Shown here in pieces: positions 42,447-54,028 of a DNA stretch of 64,000 bases. The notes below the pieces were generated by a model. The model saw nothing but the letters and a program-made list of their open reading frames with translations, searched no databases and was not told the origin of the DNA. The DNA comes from Vagococcus luciliae (lineage in GTDB: Bacteria; Bacillota; Bacilli; Lactobacillales; Vagococcaceae): the NCBI RefSeq assembly GCF_024637875.1, contig NZ_CP102451.1, positions 871,001 through 935,000 of the forward strand, read 5' to 3'. Position 1 is the first letter of the stretch, and each line of letters begins with the position of its first letter. The position numbers and the translations under genes are program-made.

Positions 42447-43313
42447 TTAGTTATCCATACCAAAGAAAGTAGGGTATGCCGTTTCATCATGTTCTGTCAC
42501 ATCTAAACCTTGAATTTCATCTCTTTCAGATACACGAATAGGCATGAATACGTTGATAATTTTGATAATAATAAAGCTAACAAGCCCAGCAAATAATAAT
42601 GTGATTAAAATACTTATCAGTTGAGCGATAAATAAATTTAATCCACCATATAGCAAACCATTCACACCACCAATTGATTTTTCTGCAAAAATCCCTGTGG
42701 CGATTCCACCGACGCCATGACATCCAAATGCATCCAGAGCATCGTCAATTTCTAATTTACGCTTAATGATTCCAATAGAAATATAACAAACTGGACTAAC
42801 TAAGAAGCCGATGATTAGGGCACTCCATAGTGGTACAAAACCAGCACCGGGAGTTATGGCAACAAGTCCTACGATAGCGCCCGTAGAAGCACCAACAATG
42901 GTTGGTTTACCAATCATTGTTTTTTCAATTAACATCCACGATAACATTGCAATTGCAGCAGCTGAATGGGTAACAAGTAATGCGTGAATAGCTAATTTAT
43001 TTGCACCTAGTGCACTGCCAGAATTAAAACCAAACCATCCAAACCAAAGTAGTCCTGCTCCTAAAACAATAGCCAGTACCAGTCCTGTTATACCTGAACT
43101 AATATGAACGACATTTCCTCCACTAAAAGACAAACTATAACTCAGTATAATCCATAATATGGAAGATAGTCCTAGAGAAAAAATAACCATCATCATGGTG
43201 TTGATAATATTTTTTCTTCTAGAAAATCCGCCGTAAAAGAATGCTAAACCTGGAGTCATCAAGAAAACTAGTGAAGAACAAATTATTATAAATCCAGTAT
43301 CTCCTTTATTTAT
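42447..43313 (-). pseudogene. amtB: Ammonium transporter AmtB with internal deletions and ATA in place of the start codon
   Basis: Read from 43313 the frame gives (I)NKGDTGFIIICSSLVFLMTPGLAFFYGG, the usual AmtB start, but the first codon is ATA, eight bases after AAAGG. No ATG, GTG or TTG exists before the TTG at 43262, which would cut the first helix. Two blocks normally present are missing in frame: between SYSLSFSGG and NVVHISSG (about 90-100 residues, with the conserved AER segment), and between LAIVLG and AGLLWFGWFG (the PHN loop). The result is ~288 residues instead of about 400. The C-terminal GLDVTEHDETAYPTFFG is intact. It is probably non-functional; missing-residue counts come from family knowledge. 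Confidence 0.82.
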
Positions 43314-43383
43314 ATGATCATCCTTTCTTTTTTTATATAAAGATATAAAAAAGGGTTATGAATAAAGTGTTTTTGGGTGAAAT

Positions 43384-43427
43384 AAAAGAAACCACATGAG
43401 ACGTAATACCTCATGTGGTTTCTTTTA
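43384..43427. terminator. groESL terminator
   Basis: A 17-bp perfect stem AAAAGAAACCACATGAG with CTCATGTGGTTTCTTTT. On the minus strand it lies just after the groEL stop. Confidence 0.9.
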
Positions 43428-43453
43428 TTTCAATATTCCTCTTTTAAAAAAAC

Positions 43454-45082
<1,629 letters not shown>

Positions 45083-45108
45083 TTATTGTTCACCTCATTA
45101 TTTATTTT

Positions 45109-45393
45109 TTATTCTACGATTGCAATGATATCTTTGTCGTGTAGTACTAAGTAATCTTCACCAGAGTCTGTTACTTCTTGTCCGGCGTATTTTTCGAATA
45201 GGACAGTTTGTCCAACGCTTACAGATACGGATAATTTTGTCCCATTTTCTAAAGTACGACCATCACCAATAGCAACGACCTCACCTGTTTGAGATTTTTC
45301 TTTTGAAGCTGATGTTAAAACTAATCCACTGGCAGTTTTTTCTTCTGCTTCTTTCACTTTAATAACGACACGATCTCCTAATGGTTTTAACAA
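45109..45393 (-). CDS. groES: Co-chaperonin GroES
   Basis: This 94-residue GroES starts (M)[25 protein letters not shown] and ends [15 protein letters not shown], with the mobile-loop region intact. The TTG at 45393 is preferred: GGAGGG, its Shine-Dalgarno, lies inside the sequence that would be coded if the ATG at 45408 were used. Confidence 0.95.
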   Translation of the reverse strand: MLKPLGDRVVIKVKEAEEKTASGLVLTSASKEKSQTGEVVAIGDGRTLENGTKLSVSVSVGQTVLFEKYAGQEVTDSGEDYLVLHDKDIIAIVE

Positions 45394-45421
45394 TGTGTAT
45401 CCCTCCATAATGTTTATAATT

Positions 45422-45448
45422 TTAGCACTCTTTATCTTTGAGTGCTAA
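45422..45448. promoter_or_regulatory. CIRCE operator (HrcA binding site)
   Basis: TTAGCACTC (45422-45430), nine bases, GAGTGCTAA (45440-45448): an exact consensus match. It lies between the groES promoter and start, so HrcA represses groESL until heat shock. Confidence 0.98.
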
Positions 45449-45459
45449 TCACATCTTTT

Positions 45460-45488
45460 ATAATACAGATAAATGTTTTTTTTTGCAA
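45460..45488 (-). promoter_or_regulatory. groES promoter
   Basis: On the minus strand TTGCAA (45488-45483) and TATTAT (45465-45460) are 17 bp apart, just upstream of CIRCE. Confidence 0.82.
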
Positions 45489-45540
45489 GTATTTTGATAC
45501 AATAAGTAAAGAGATAAAATGATAGTAGGTGATACATAAC

Positions 45541-46131
45541 ATGTCAATCAACAAAAATATGCTGTATACAAGTTTTCTTTACTTATTTTTATTAAATAGA
45601 ACACTTCTTTTTTCATTAAATAATGTTGTAACTATTTTTTTATACACAATGATTCTAATGTTCATACTAATAATTTATGTGAAAACTAATAAAGAACAAT
45701 CATTAAACCATTCAGGCACATCATTAAAAAAATTAGTTACTTTAATAGTGATTGGTTTAATATTGAGCTTTTTTACTCAAATATTTATTATTTTTTTGAC
45801 AACTTATTTTTTTCCTAATTTAATATTAGTAAATAATAGGCCTGTAAATCTATCATGGAGTTTTATTATGATAACGATTTTCTTTAATCCTATCATAGAG
45901 GAGCTAGTATTTCGTTTTAGTTTTGTCAATTGGATTGGACAAAAATTACCGATTTGGGTGGGAATTGTGATAAGCTCACTGATTTTTATGTTAATGCATA
46001 TAAATGGAAATCTATTTATTTATTTTTGTTTAGGAATAATTTTTTCTGGTTTATATAAGATTAGTGGTACGATTATGACACCTATCATGGTTCATATTTT
46101 ACTAAATGGTATTATATTGTTTGCCACTTAA
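45541..46131 (+). CDS. CPBP family intramembrane glutamic endopeptidase (YdiL-like)
   Basis: The 196-residue protein has about six membrane helices with the CPBP motifs FNPIIEELVFRFSFV (EExxxR) and FMLMHING (catalytic His), then a final HILLNGI. It is an Abi-type protease that works within the membrane. The ATG at 45541 follows AGGTGAT. Its place between groES and rex parallels ydiL in B. subtilis. The substrate is unknown. Confidence 0.85.
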   Translation: MSINKNMLYTSFLYLFLLNRTLLFSLNNVVTIFLYTMILMFILIIYVKTNKEQSLNHSGTSLKKLVTLIVIGLILSFFTQIFIIFLTTYFFPNLILVNNRPVNLSWSFIMITIFFNPIIEELVFRFSFVNWIGQKLPIWVGIVISSLIFMLMHINGNLFIYFCLGIIFSGLYKISGTIMTPIMVHILLNGIILFAT

Positions 46132-46165
46132 AAAAGCTTAACGAAAAATTTTCGTTAAGCTTTTT
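46131..46165. terminator. Bidirectional terminator between the CPBP gene and rex
   Basis: AAAAAGCTTAACGAAAA pairs perfectly with TTTTCGTTAAGCTTTTT. Confidence 0.9.
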
Positions 46166-46167
46166 GA

Positions 46168-46803
46168 TTAGTCTTCTTTATAATTAGATAAGAAGTAGAT
46201 TAAAGTTTGCATTTCATTTGTTAAATCCACATTTTGGATTTGTACATCTTTTGGAACGTTGATTCTAATAGGAGTAAAATTCATAATTCCTTTAATTCCA
46301 GCTTCAACTAAACGGTCAGCATTTTCTTGTGCATGTGCTGGTGGGACAGTTAAAATAGCAACATCAATGTGTTGTGCACGAATTTGCTCAACCATATCAT
46401 TAGCATCATAGACAGGAACACCATCAAGTATGCGACCAACAATATCAGGTTTAACATCAAATGCAGCACTAATGCGAATACTATCACTTTGATGGAAACG
46501 ATAGTTTAGTAAAGCATGTCCTAAATTACCAACACCAACAAGAGCCACATTAGTTAAACGATCTTCATTCAGTGTTTTTGCAAAAAAGGTCATTAAACTT
46601 TCAACATCATAGCCATAACCACGTTTACCTAATTCTCCAAAATATGAAAAGTCGCGGCGAATCGTCGCGCTATCTACTTTAACGGCTTCGCTTAATTCAG
46701 TTGATGAAACCTTCTTCTTGCCTGAATCAAATAAAAATTTTAAATAACGATAATACAAAGGTAACCTTTTTGCTGTTGCCTTTGGAATAGTTGTGTCTTT
46801 CAT
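46168..46803 (-). CDS. rex: Redox-sensing transcriptional repressor Rex
   Basis: The 211-residue protein has an N-terminal winged helix ([53 protein letters not shown]) and a Rossmann domain with [16 protein letters not shown], plus a C-terminal swapped helix. Rex senses NADH/NAD+ and represses fermentation genes; adhE, partly visible at the left edge, is a usual target. No clear Rex site was found within the window. Confidence 0.95.
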   Translation of the reverse strand: MKDTTIPKATAKRLPLYYRYLKFLFDSGKKKVSSTELSEAVKVDSATIRRDFSYFGELGKRGYGYDVESLMTFFAKTLNEDRLTNVALVGVGNLGHALLNYRFHQSDSIRISAAFDVKPDIVGRILDGVPVYDANDMVEQIRAQHIDVAILTVPPAHAQENADRLVEAGIKGIMNFTPIRINVPKDVQIQNVDLTNEMQTLIYFLSNYKED

Positions 46804-46989
46804 AATAACTCCCTCACTTTTTTATCTTAAACCCTCATTGTTATAAAGTTCACGTTAATAGAATACCTTTACTACAGTATAAAAGCAATTTTTACGCCTG
46901 TATTTGAGTAACTATGAGCGATAAATATACCAAACTTTCTATTAAAATTATGATAAACTATTTTTAGAAGTTAAAAGATGGAGGAAGTT

Positions 46990-48927
46990 ATGATTTTATT
47001 ACAAGCTAACAACGTCTCTCGATTATTTGGAGATGATGTACTATTTGAAAATATACAATTAGATGTTCAAGATAAAAGTAGAATTGCTTTAGTTGGACGG
47101 AATGGAGCAGGAAAATCAACGTTACTAAAAATATTAGCAGGAATTGAAGAACCTGATACAGGGTTAATCACAAAATCAAAAGAGCTAACAATAGGTTACT
47201 TGGATCAACATACAGGTCTTGAATCAGATAAAACGATTTGGGAAGAAATGCTCATTGTTTTTGATTATGTACAAGAAATGGAAAAAAAATTGCGACGATT
47301 GGAAAAAGATATTGCCAATCCAAATATCCATGATAATGAAGAGTCTTATCAACAAGTGCTAAAAGATTACGATAAACTACAACATGAGTTTAATGAATTG
47401 AATGGTTATGGCTATAAGTCAGAAATTAAATCTGTCCTACATGGATTTCGTTTTGATGAAAGCTATTTTGATGTGCCAATTCAAAATCTATCAGGTGGTC
47501 AAAAAACTCGTTTAGCTTTAGCTCGTTTATTATTGGAAAAACCTAATCTACTTATTTTAGATGAGCCGACAAACCATTTAGACATTGATACATTAAATTG
47601 GTTAGAAGGGTATTTACAAGGCTATCGTGGAGCTATTTTGATGGTTTCTCATGACCGATATTTTTTAGATAAGATTGTGAATGAAGTTTATGATATTAGT
47701 AGACGGAAAATAACACACTATAAAGGAAATTATTCGACATTTTTAGAAAGAAAAGCAGAACGATTAGAGCAAGAAGAAAAAGAATACGAAAAACAACAAG
47801 ACAAAATAGCAAAGTTAGAAGACTTTGTAGCAAGAAATATCGTTCGCGCTTCTACAACAAAGCGAGCCCAGAGTAGGCGAAAGCAACTAGAAAAAATGGA
47901 GAAATTAGAAAAACCTCTAGGTGATGAAAAATCAGCTCATTTTCTTTTTAAAACAAATCGTCCGTCTGGTAGAGACGTTTTAACTCTTAATAATGTTGCT
48001 GTGGGATATGAACCATTGATTTTAAGCGAACCAATTAATTTAGCACTACGTAAGCAAGAAGCAATCGCCTTAGTTGGTCCAAATGGAGTGGGAAAATCAA
48101 CGCTATTAAAAAGTATCATTGGAGATATCCCATTTGTAAAAGGAGTAGCTGAAATTGGTTATAAAGTTGATATAGGATACTACGATCAAGAGCAAGGGAA
48201 ATTAAGTGGTAATCAAAGTGTATTGGAAGAGTTGTGGAGAGAACACCCAACCGTACCAGAAAAAGATATCAGAACACTTTTAGGTAGTTTTTTATTTTCT
48301 GGGGAAGATGTGAAAAAGACAATTAATTTATTAAGTGGGGGAGAAAAAGCCCGTGTCGCATTAGCCAAATTAGCGATGCAAAAGGATAATTTCTTAATTC
48401 TCGATGAGCCAACTAATCATTTGGATATCGATAGTAAAGAAGTACTAGAAAATGCGTTAATTGAGTATGATGGAACTTTATTATTCGTTTCTCATGATCG
48501 CTATTTTATTAATCGTATCGCAACAGGAGTGTTGGAATTATCAGAAGATGGCAGTACTTATTATCATGGTAATTATGATTATTATGTAGAGAAAAAAGCA
48601 GAAGAAGAGGAACGACAAGCGTTATTAAATGACACGCAAAATGTTGAAGATAATAAAGTGACTAAAGATAAATTAAGCTACGAAGAATCAAAAGAGCGAC
48701 AAAAAGAACAACGTAAATTGGAGCGATTAGTCGATTCATTGGAAGTTGAGTTGCAAGAAGCAGAAGAAAAAATAGAGTCTATCCAAAAAGAGATGGAACA
48801 ACCAGAAATTTTAGAGGATCATGAAAAACTCTTAGAGTTAGATAAAGAATTACAAGAAGTATATGCTAAACAAGAAACACTATTAGAAACGTGGGAGAAG
48901 GCTTCATTGGAATTAGAGTCATTTTAA
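46990..48927 (+). CDS. ABC-F family ATPase (YdiF type)
   Basis: The 645-residue soluble protein has two ABC domains: the first with Walker A GRNGAGKST and LLILDEPTNHLDID, the second with GPNGVGKST and LSGGEKARVALAKL. A linker (about 235-310) separates them, and a C-terminal coiled coil (about 570-645) follows. There are no membrane segments, so it is a translation factor of the ABC-F class, not a transporter. GGAGG precedes the ATG at 46990. The rex/groESL neighbourhood matches ydiF of B. subtilis. Confidence 0.9.
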   Translation: MILLQANNVSRLFGDDVLFENIQLDVQDKSRIALVGRNGAGKSTLLKILAGIEEPDTGLITKSKELTIGYLDQHTGLESDKTIWEEMLIVFDYVQEMEKKLRRLEKDIANPNIHDNEESYQQVLKDYDKLQHEFNELNGYGYKSEIKSVLHGFRFDESYFDVPIQNLSGGQKTRLALARLLLEKPNLLILDEPTNHLDIDTLNWLEGYLQGYRGAILMVSHDRYFLDKIVNEVYDISRRKITHYKGNYSTFLERKAERLEQEEKEYEKQQDKIAKLEDFVARNIVRASTTKRAQSRRKQLEKMEKLEKPLGDEKSAHFLFKTNRPSGRDVLTLNNVAVGYEPLILSEPINLALRKQEAIALVGPNGVGKSTLLKSIIGDIPFVKGVAEIGYKVDIGYYDQEQGKLSGNQSVLEELWREHPTVPEKDIRTLLGSFLFSGEDVKKTINLLSGGEKARVALAKLAMQKDNFLILDEPTNHLDIDSKEVLENALIEYDGTLLFVSHDRYFINRIATGVLELSEDGSTYYHGNYDYYVEKKAEEEERQALLNDTQNVEDNKVTKDKLSYEESKERQKEQRKLERLVDSLEVELQEAEEKIESIQKEMEQPEILEDHEKLLELDKELQEVYAKQETLLETWEKASLELESF

Positions 48928-48966
48928 AAAAGCAACTAATCATTTTTTTGATTAGTTGCTTTTTAG
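48926..48966. terminator. Bidirectional terminator between the ABC-F and nucleotidase genes
   Basis: AAAAAGCAACTAATCA pairs with TGATTAGTTGCTTTTT around a T-rich loop. Confidence 0.88.
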
Positions 48967-48969
48967 TGA

Positions 48970-50904
48970 CTATTTTTTTCGAAGTTGGTTTATTTGAGAA
49001 TATAAATCTCCAGTTGTTTTAATATTTTTTAATTTTGTTTTATCAATGTTAGCTTTTTTACTTAGTTTTGTTATATCATCGTCGTTGGCAACTTCATCCA
49101 CATTGATTGATTTTATATTGGTTACTGTTCCGTCTTCCATACTTGGAATTTCAATAATATCATCATTAATCAATTCAGCAACGTCTTGATGAGCTTTAGA
49201 GTCAGTATCAATACCAACGATTTTCCAATTATTCAGCAACTTACCTTCATAGACACCATTTTTTTCTTCTTTAATATATCGAGCAGATAATTCACGAATA
49301 CGACCTTCAACTTCACCAAAAGCATCAGGAGAAAAGGTTGAGTATACTTGATTGAATTTTCTACCAGCTAAAGGACCTTCTTCTGAAGTTAAGAAATTCA
49401 TTCGATATTGATTCATTCCAATTTTCAAAGGCTCATTTAAATCAATAAGGGTGTCATCAAGTCGTCTTAAATTAGTAATACGTTCACCAGCTGGTTGTGA
49501 TAAATCAATGTCGTATTTCACATTGTAAAAACGATCGTTTGTATTGTATTTACTGATTCTTCTTTTTGGATTAAAACTAATGGTTACATCACCTGGTTGG
49601 CTTTGATTGTAGTAATTAGCTCCCCATTCCATGTAGTCTTTTAAGTCTTTTCCGGTAATATCAAAAACTGTCACTTCGCCATCAGTAAATTGATAGTTTC
49701 TAGCAATATCTTTTTTCTTAATGTCACCGATATCTAATGACGGTGTATCAGTATCGATTTGGAAAGCCACAACATCAGCATTTTTACTATAATGAAGCAT
49801 TACTTCACCAAAGAAGTTAACTAAAGGTGTTTCTTCTATTTGAGCATTTGAAATCCCTTTAATATCGTTTTTAGGAACTAAGTCCATTCCAGTTAATTGA
49901 CCAACAACAGTATTCGCGACTTTACGAGCTTTTTCATGAGATGATTTTAATAAATCATTGATTTCTTTATCTTCTTCATATTTAGCAACTTCAATCGCTG
50001 ATCCTTTTTTATTTTTTACTTTGTAGCCATCTTTTGTTTTGTCTAATGTTAAATCAACGCGTGAGACAAATCGACCATATTTATCAGGTTCCACAATTAA
50101 GACATTATTAATGTATTCCTCTTCTACTAATTTATGCATATGTCCGGCAAAAACCACATCTAATTCAGGAATGGCTTCAGCCATATCCGCAACACCAGTG
50201 TTATGTACATCATTTTCATTATCTAATCCCATATGTACTACACCAACTAAAACATCGACTTTACTTTTTAACTCTTTTACAACGTTAATCGTTTCTTTGA
50301 CTGGGTCTGTTAGTTTTTTTCCATCAAAAATTGTAGTATCTTTTTTAAATTCCGCAACCATTGGAGTGGTCATTCCAATAAAACCAACTTTAACCCCATC
50401 TTTTTCAATAACCTTGTAAGAATCAAAATAAGGTTGATCATTATCTAATTTGACATTACCTGCTAGGACTGCTCCATCAAATTGGTCAGTGATGTTGTCT
50501 AAAACATCAAAACCATAATCAAATTCATGATTTCCCATAGTCCAAACATCGTACTTAAGAGCTTTTAGTACGGTTGTTGCGGGGTGATTATCATCGTTTT
50601 TAAAAATTTCAGCTGAGTTGTCTTGAATTAAATCCCCGGCATCAACAAGTAGAGTATTCTTATTTTTATCTCTAACTTCTTTTACGATAGTTCCAATTTG
50701 AGAAAAACTACCGATTTTATTTTCGACATCTGTTGTATAATCCCAAGCCATGTACCGACCGTGAATATCAGATGTTCCTAAAATGGTTAATTCTTTTTGT
50801 TCTGACTCTTTTTTCTTAGAAGAGTTTTCATGTGTTTTAGTTGTACAACCAACTAACCCGACAATCCCTAATAATGTGATTGTTGCTAATTTAACTTTTT
50901 TCAT
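48970..50904 (-). CDS. Surface lipoprotein 5'-nucleotidase / 2',3'-cyclic phosphodiesterase (CpdB/YfkN-like)
   Basis: The 644-residue protein starts with lipoprotein signal MKKVKLATITLLGIVGLVGC. The metallophosphoesterase domain carries GTSDIHGRY, VDAGDLIQDN, GNHEFDYGF, VVHMGLDNEN and FAGHMHKL. A 5'-nucleotidase C-terminal domain follows (about 345-520), then ~110 residues of unknown type. It degrades extracellular nucleotides for salvage. The start at 50904 is chosen for the signal peptide; an in-frame ATG at 50961 also has AAGGGG and would add 19 polar residues. Confidence 0.85.
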   Translation of the reverse strand: MKKVKLATITLLGIVGLVGCTTKTHENSSKKKESEQKELTILGTSDIHGRYMAWDYTTDVENKIGSFSQIGTIVKEVRDKNKNTLLVDAGDLIQDNSAEIFKNDDNHPATTVLKALKYDVWTMGNHEFDYGFDVLDNITDQFDGAVLAGNVKLDNDQPYFDSYKVIEKDGVKVGFIGMTTPMVAEFKKDTTIFDGKKLTDPVKETINVVKELKSKVDVLVGVVHMGLDNENDVHNTGVADMAEAIPELDVVFAGHMHKLVEEEYINNVLIVEPDKYGRFVSRVDLTLDKTKDGYKVKNKKGSAIEVAKYEEDKEINDLLKSSHEKARKVANTVVGQLTGMDLVPKNDIKGISNAQIEETPLVNFFGEVMLHYSKNADVVAFQIDTDTPSLDIGDIKKKDIARNYQFTDGEVTVFDITGKDLKDYMEWGANYYNQSQPGDVTISFNPKRRISKYNTNDRFYNVKYDIDLSQPAGERITNLRRLDDTLIDLNEPLKIGMNQYRMNFLTSEEGPLAGRKFNQVYSTFSPDAFGEVEGRIRELSARYIKEEKNGVYEGKLLNNWKIVGIDTDSKAHQDVAELINDDIIEIPSMEDGTVTNIKSINVDEVANDDDITKLSKKANIDKTKLKNIKTTGDLYSQINQLRKK

Positions 50905-50912
50905 AATCTGTT

Positions 50913-50936
50913 GTATATCACCTTTATTTGATATAC
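50913..50936 (-). promoter_or_regulatory. Hairpin presenting the Shine-Dalgarno of the nucleotidase gene
   Basis: GTATATCA and TGATATAC form a perfect 8-bp stem. On the minus strand the 8-nt loop AATAAAGG contains the ribosome binding site for the ATG at 50904. Confidence 0.55.
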
Positions 50937-51066
50937 TTCCCCTTTCGATTTTTGACGACATTTATGTATCCCCTTACAAAAACTAACATAGCTGTTTATA
51001 AATAACAATATCAAAAGATAAAGTGTTATATTTTTAGTATATTTGATATAACATAGTTGAATTATA

Positions 51067-51104
51067 AAAAAACCAAAGTGCGTATAAGCGTACTTTGGTT
51101 TTGG
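51067..51104 (-). terminator. yjeM terminator
   Basis: AAAACCAAAGTACG and the mostly complementary CGCACTTTGGTTTT form a stem, followed on the minus strand by seven T. Confidence 0.85.
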
Positions 51105-51107
51105 TGT

Positions 51108-52607
51108 TTAGTCTTTTTTACGTCTCTCATAGCGATTAAATAAAAGTAGGGCAATTAGTGAGAATAATACAGGTCCGGCAATTTGCCATAAAGTGTCTCC
51201 CCACACTGGGCCACCTTTTCTAAATAAAGGTTCAATAATGGTAAAAATATTAGCAAAACCAATAACAGACATCACGACAATTGTACTTACCATATATTGT
51301 GTTTTGGTTTTGAAAATATTGATTGAATGATTAATATCTGATTTTTGTTTAAATGCTGGAAAAGCACCCGTTAAAAATAGATAAGGAATCGTCATAGAGA
51401 CGTTTACCATTAAGGTTAACACATTATAGAATGATTGAGCATCTTTTCCACCAAATGATACTAAAGCCAAGATAAGAACCACAATCACACATTGAATCCA
51501 CATAGCAAAAGCTGGCATGCCTTTATCGTTTTCTCTGACCATTTTTTCAGGCCAAAGACCTTTTGGTGTTCCTTCAATAATGGTTTTTAGTGGCGAATAG
51601 ATTAACGTAAAGAATGCGCCTAGGTAAGCTAAAAACATGGATAGACCAGTAAATCTTGCGAAAGCATGACCAATAGCTAAGGCAGTATCTGTGGATAAAT
51701 TAATTGCTCGTCCTAATTCAAATCCTAGATTATTCATTAAGACATAAGTTATATTACCAAGATTCACATTATCTCCGCTTAAAACAGAATTCCAGTTTGT
51801 TGACACACCCCATAAAAGAATCGTTAATGCATACCCAATAGAGATGATAATCGCTGAAAGAATAACTCCTTTAGGAAAATTTTTCTCAGCATTTTCTGTT
51901 TTATCTACTAATCCACCAACAGCTTCCAATCCACCATAAGCAAAAATAGCAAATACTAAAAATGAAATAATGGCTAGTGGAGAATTAAATCCTGGATTAG
52001 GTGAATCAATAAAACTTTTCATACCTTCGATTGGTTGAGCAACTTGTCCTTTGTTAAAGACTAAAATAATCAAGCTGACAACAATCAATACAACGTTTAA
52101 AAATGTGACAGCAATCCCACCAACAGAGGTGATTTTAGTGATTTTATCCAAACCTCTTGCGGCAAAAAATGTTACGACAATGATAAATAAAATAGCTAAC
52201 AACCCGATTGTTTGAGTTGAATCGAGACCAAATAAACTCCAATAATTGGTATGATCTGAACCTGAGTAAGTAGTTGATAGCGTAATGAATACTTTAGTCG
52301 ATACATTAACCATCCAAATGATATAAGAGGTGTACCACATAAATGTCCCGATGAACGCATATTTTGGTCCAACAGATTTTTCCATCCAAGTGTACATTCC
52401 ACCGCTTTCATGCTTGAAAGTAGACCCATATTCAGCCATCATGAGTGCATAGGGTATAAAGAAGAAGAGTGCAGCTAAAATATACCAAATGATTGCACCA
52501 TATCCCATACGGTAAAAAGCGACCGGAGCATTACCAAACCCGAATACTGAGGTAAAAATCATTAAGATTAAACCAAATAGGGTTACCTTTTTTGTTGCTT
52601 TTGTCAT
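51108..52607 (-). CDS. yjeM: APC-family amino acid permease YjeM
   Basis: The 499-residue protein has about 12 membrane helices and the N-terminal APC signature LFGLILMIFTSVFGFGNAPVAFYRMGYGAI, then MMAEYGSTFKHESGGMYTWMEKSVGPKYAFIGTFMWY. This aligns with what I know of YjeM, grouped with glutamate/GABA antiporter-like permeases. The substrate is not proven for the family. AAGGAGG precedes the ATG. The gene is monocistronic. Confidence 0.83.
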   Translation of the reverse strand: MTKATKKVTLFGLILMIFTSVFGFGNAPVAFYRMGYGAIIWYILAALFFFIPYALMMAEYGSTFKHESGGMYTWMEKSVGPKYAFIGTFMWYTSYIIWMVNVSTKVFITLSTTYSGSDHTNYWSLFGLDSTQTIGLLAILFIIVVTFFAARGLDKITKITSVGGIAVTFLNVVLIVVSLIILVFNKGQVAQPIEGMKSFIDSPNPGFNSPLAIISFLVFAIFAYGGLEAVGGLVDKTENAEKNFPKGVILSAIIISIGYALTILLWGVSTNWNSVLSGDNVNLGNITYVLMNNLGFELGRAINLSTDTALAIGHAFARFTGLSMFLAYLGAFFTLIYSPLKTIIEGTPKGLWPEKMVRENDKGMPAFAMWIQCVIVVLILALVSFGGKDAQSFYNVLTLMVNVSMTIPYLFLTGAFPAFKQKSDINHSINIFKTKTQYMVSTIVVMSVIGFANIFTIIEPLFRKGGPVWGDTLWQIAGPVLFSLIALLLFNRYERRKKD

Positions 52608-52677
52608 AAAAATCCTCCTTAATTTAAAATACTTTATTATAACCCATAGTTATAGTATCAAACATTCTAAGAATAGA

Positions 52678-52724
52678 TTAAAAGAACTAAGTAAAATGTT
52701 AGCAAATTTACTTAGTTCTTTTAA
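52678..52724. terminator. 18-bp perfect stem between queG and yjeM
   Basis: TTAAAAGAACTAAGTAAA (52678-52695) is exactly complementary to 52707-52724 around an 11-nt loop. It is probably the queG terminator, but the T tract is interrupted, so it could also be an attenuator or a regulatory hairpin upstream of yjeM. Confidence 0.6.
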
Positions 52725-52795
52725 TATGTTTATTAAATTCTTACTTTGTTGTTAGCCTATTCTTACTAAAAATAATCTATTATCTTATTTTTCTT

Positions 52796-53947
52796 TTAAA
52801 TTCTCATTCTATCAATAGCTTTTCTCATTTCTTCTTTTGCTTCATCGTCAGTTTCTTTGTTAAAGTGTTCGATTAAAAAGTCAAGAATTGCTTGATTACT
52901 CGGGTCAATCATACTAAGTGACCAGGCAGCTGTTCCTCTTATGACAGGACGAGGGTCATTTTCTACACAGCTTAATAGATTAGGGATACTTGTTTTGTCT
53001 CTCACATTTGCTAAAGCAATAATCGCATTTCGTTGGATTGGTTTTTTCCCACGCCAAGATCCGGCAAGGTAACCAAAGCGTTCTTTAAATTCACGATTGG
53101 AGATTGTTAATATCGGTTTTAGTAAAGGTGTCACGACTTCAGGGTCTGGTTCCATTTCTTCATGAAAATGAAAATTTTTCCCTTTATTAAAAGGACAGAC
53201 TTCTTGGCAAATATCACATCCATAAATAATTGACCGAATTTTTGGTCGGTATTCTTCAGGCATGAATCCTTTTGTTTGTGTTTGATAGGATAAACATTTT
53301 TGAGCATTCATCCTACCATCTCCTAGTAAAGCAGAAGTGGGACATTGATCGATGCATTTGGTACACTCGCCACATTGATTTTCAATTGGCATGTCTGGTT
53401 CAAATGGAATATTTGTAATGATTTCACCTAAATAAACATAGGACCCAAACTCTTCTGTGATTAATAATCCGTTTTTTCCAATAAAACCAAGTCCTGCTCT
53501 TTGTGCAACAACAACGTCTATTAATTCACCAGTATCGACCATTGGTTTAAATGTTACGTTTAAGTTTTGAGATGCTTCTTTTTTGATAAAGTCGATTAGT
53601 TTATTCAGTCTGTCTTTTAAAATATCGTGGTAATCAATCCCCCAAGATGCTCGAGCAAATTTTCCACGTTTTTCACCTCGGACAGATTTTAAGCGGTTAT
53701 TCATTCGTGTTGGGTATGCTAGAGCAATCGAAATAATAGACTGTGGTTGATCAAAAATTAATTCTGGAAAAAGGCGCTCATCAATGTTTCCATGTTCAAA
53801 GCCTGTTGTATGATGGTTTTCTTTTTGTTCGATGAGACTATCTTTTAAATGATCAAATGGTTCAGCAGTAGTAAACCCAATCTTATCAATGCCAATTTCT
53901 TTGCTTGCTTCAATTATTTTTTGTTTTAATAAGTGAGTATCCAACAC
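52796..53947 (-). CDS. queG: Epoxyqueuosine reductase QueG
   Basis: QueG performs the last step of queuosine synthesis on tRNA, using cobalamin and two [4Fe-4S] clusters. The ~383-residue protein shows [29 protein letters not shown], the two ferredoxin motifs [16 protein letters not shown] and [11 protein letters not shown], and C-terminal HEAT-like repeats. The GTG at 53947 (or TTG at 53944) follows GGAGGG and gives the normal length; a longer in-frame extension through the coiA promoter is not credible. It pairs logically with queT at 21.2 kb. Confidence 0.93.
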   Translation of the reverse strand: MLDTHLLKQKIIEASKEIGIDKIGFTTAEPFDHLKDSLIEQKENHHTTGFEHGNIDERLFPELIFDQPQSIISIALAYPTRMNNRLKSVRGEKRGKFARASWGIDYHDILKDRLNKLIDFIKKEASQNLNVTFKPMVDTGELIDVVVAQRAGLGFIGKNGLLITEEFGSYVYLGEIITNIPFEPDMPIENQCGECTKCIDQCPTSALLGDGRMNAQKCLSYQTQTKGFMPEEYRPKIRSIIYGCDICQEVCPFNKGKNFHFHEEMEPDPEVVTPLLKPILTISNREFKERFGYLAGSWRGKKPIQRNAIIALANVRDKTSIPNLLSCVENDPRPVIRGTAAWSLSMIDPSNQAILDFLIEHFNKETDDEAKEEMRKAIDRMRI

Positions 53948-54020
53948 ATTATCCCTCCAATTTGATTCTTTACTAAGTATCAAACAAACCTTTTTATATT
54001 TCAAGCTTTTTTCTGCTATT

Positions 54021-54028
54021 TGCGAATG
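54021..54028 (+). promoter_or_regulatory. Possible competence (com/cin) box before coiA
   Basis: TGCGAATG at 54021-54028, 22 bp before the coiA ATG, matches six of eight positions of the streptococcal TACGAATA box, with T-rich sequence upstream. ComX/SigH control of coiA is known in streptococci. The match is imperfect. Confidence 0.35.

Noticed and set aside
46804-46989. Possible Rex operator near rex or elsewhere
   Set aside because: No sequence close to TTGTGAA-N4-TTCACAA was found here.
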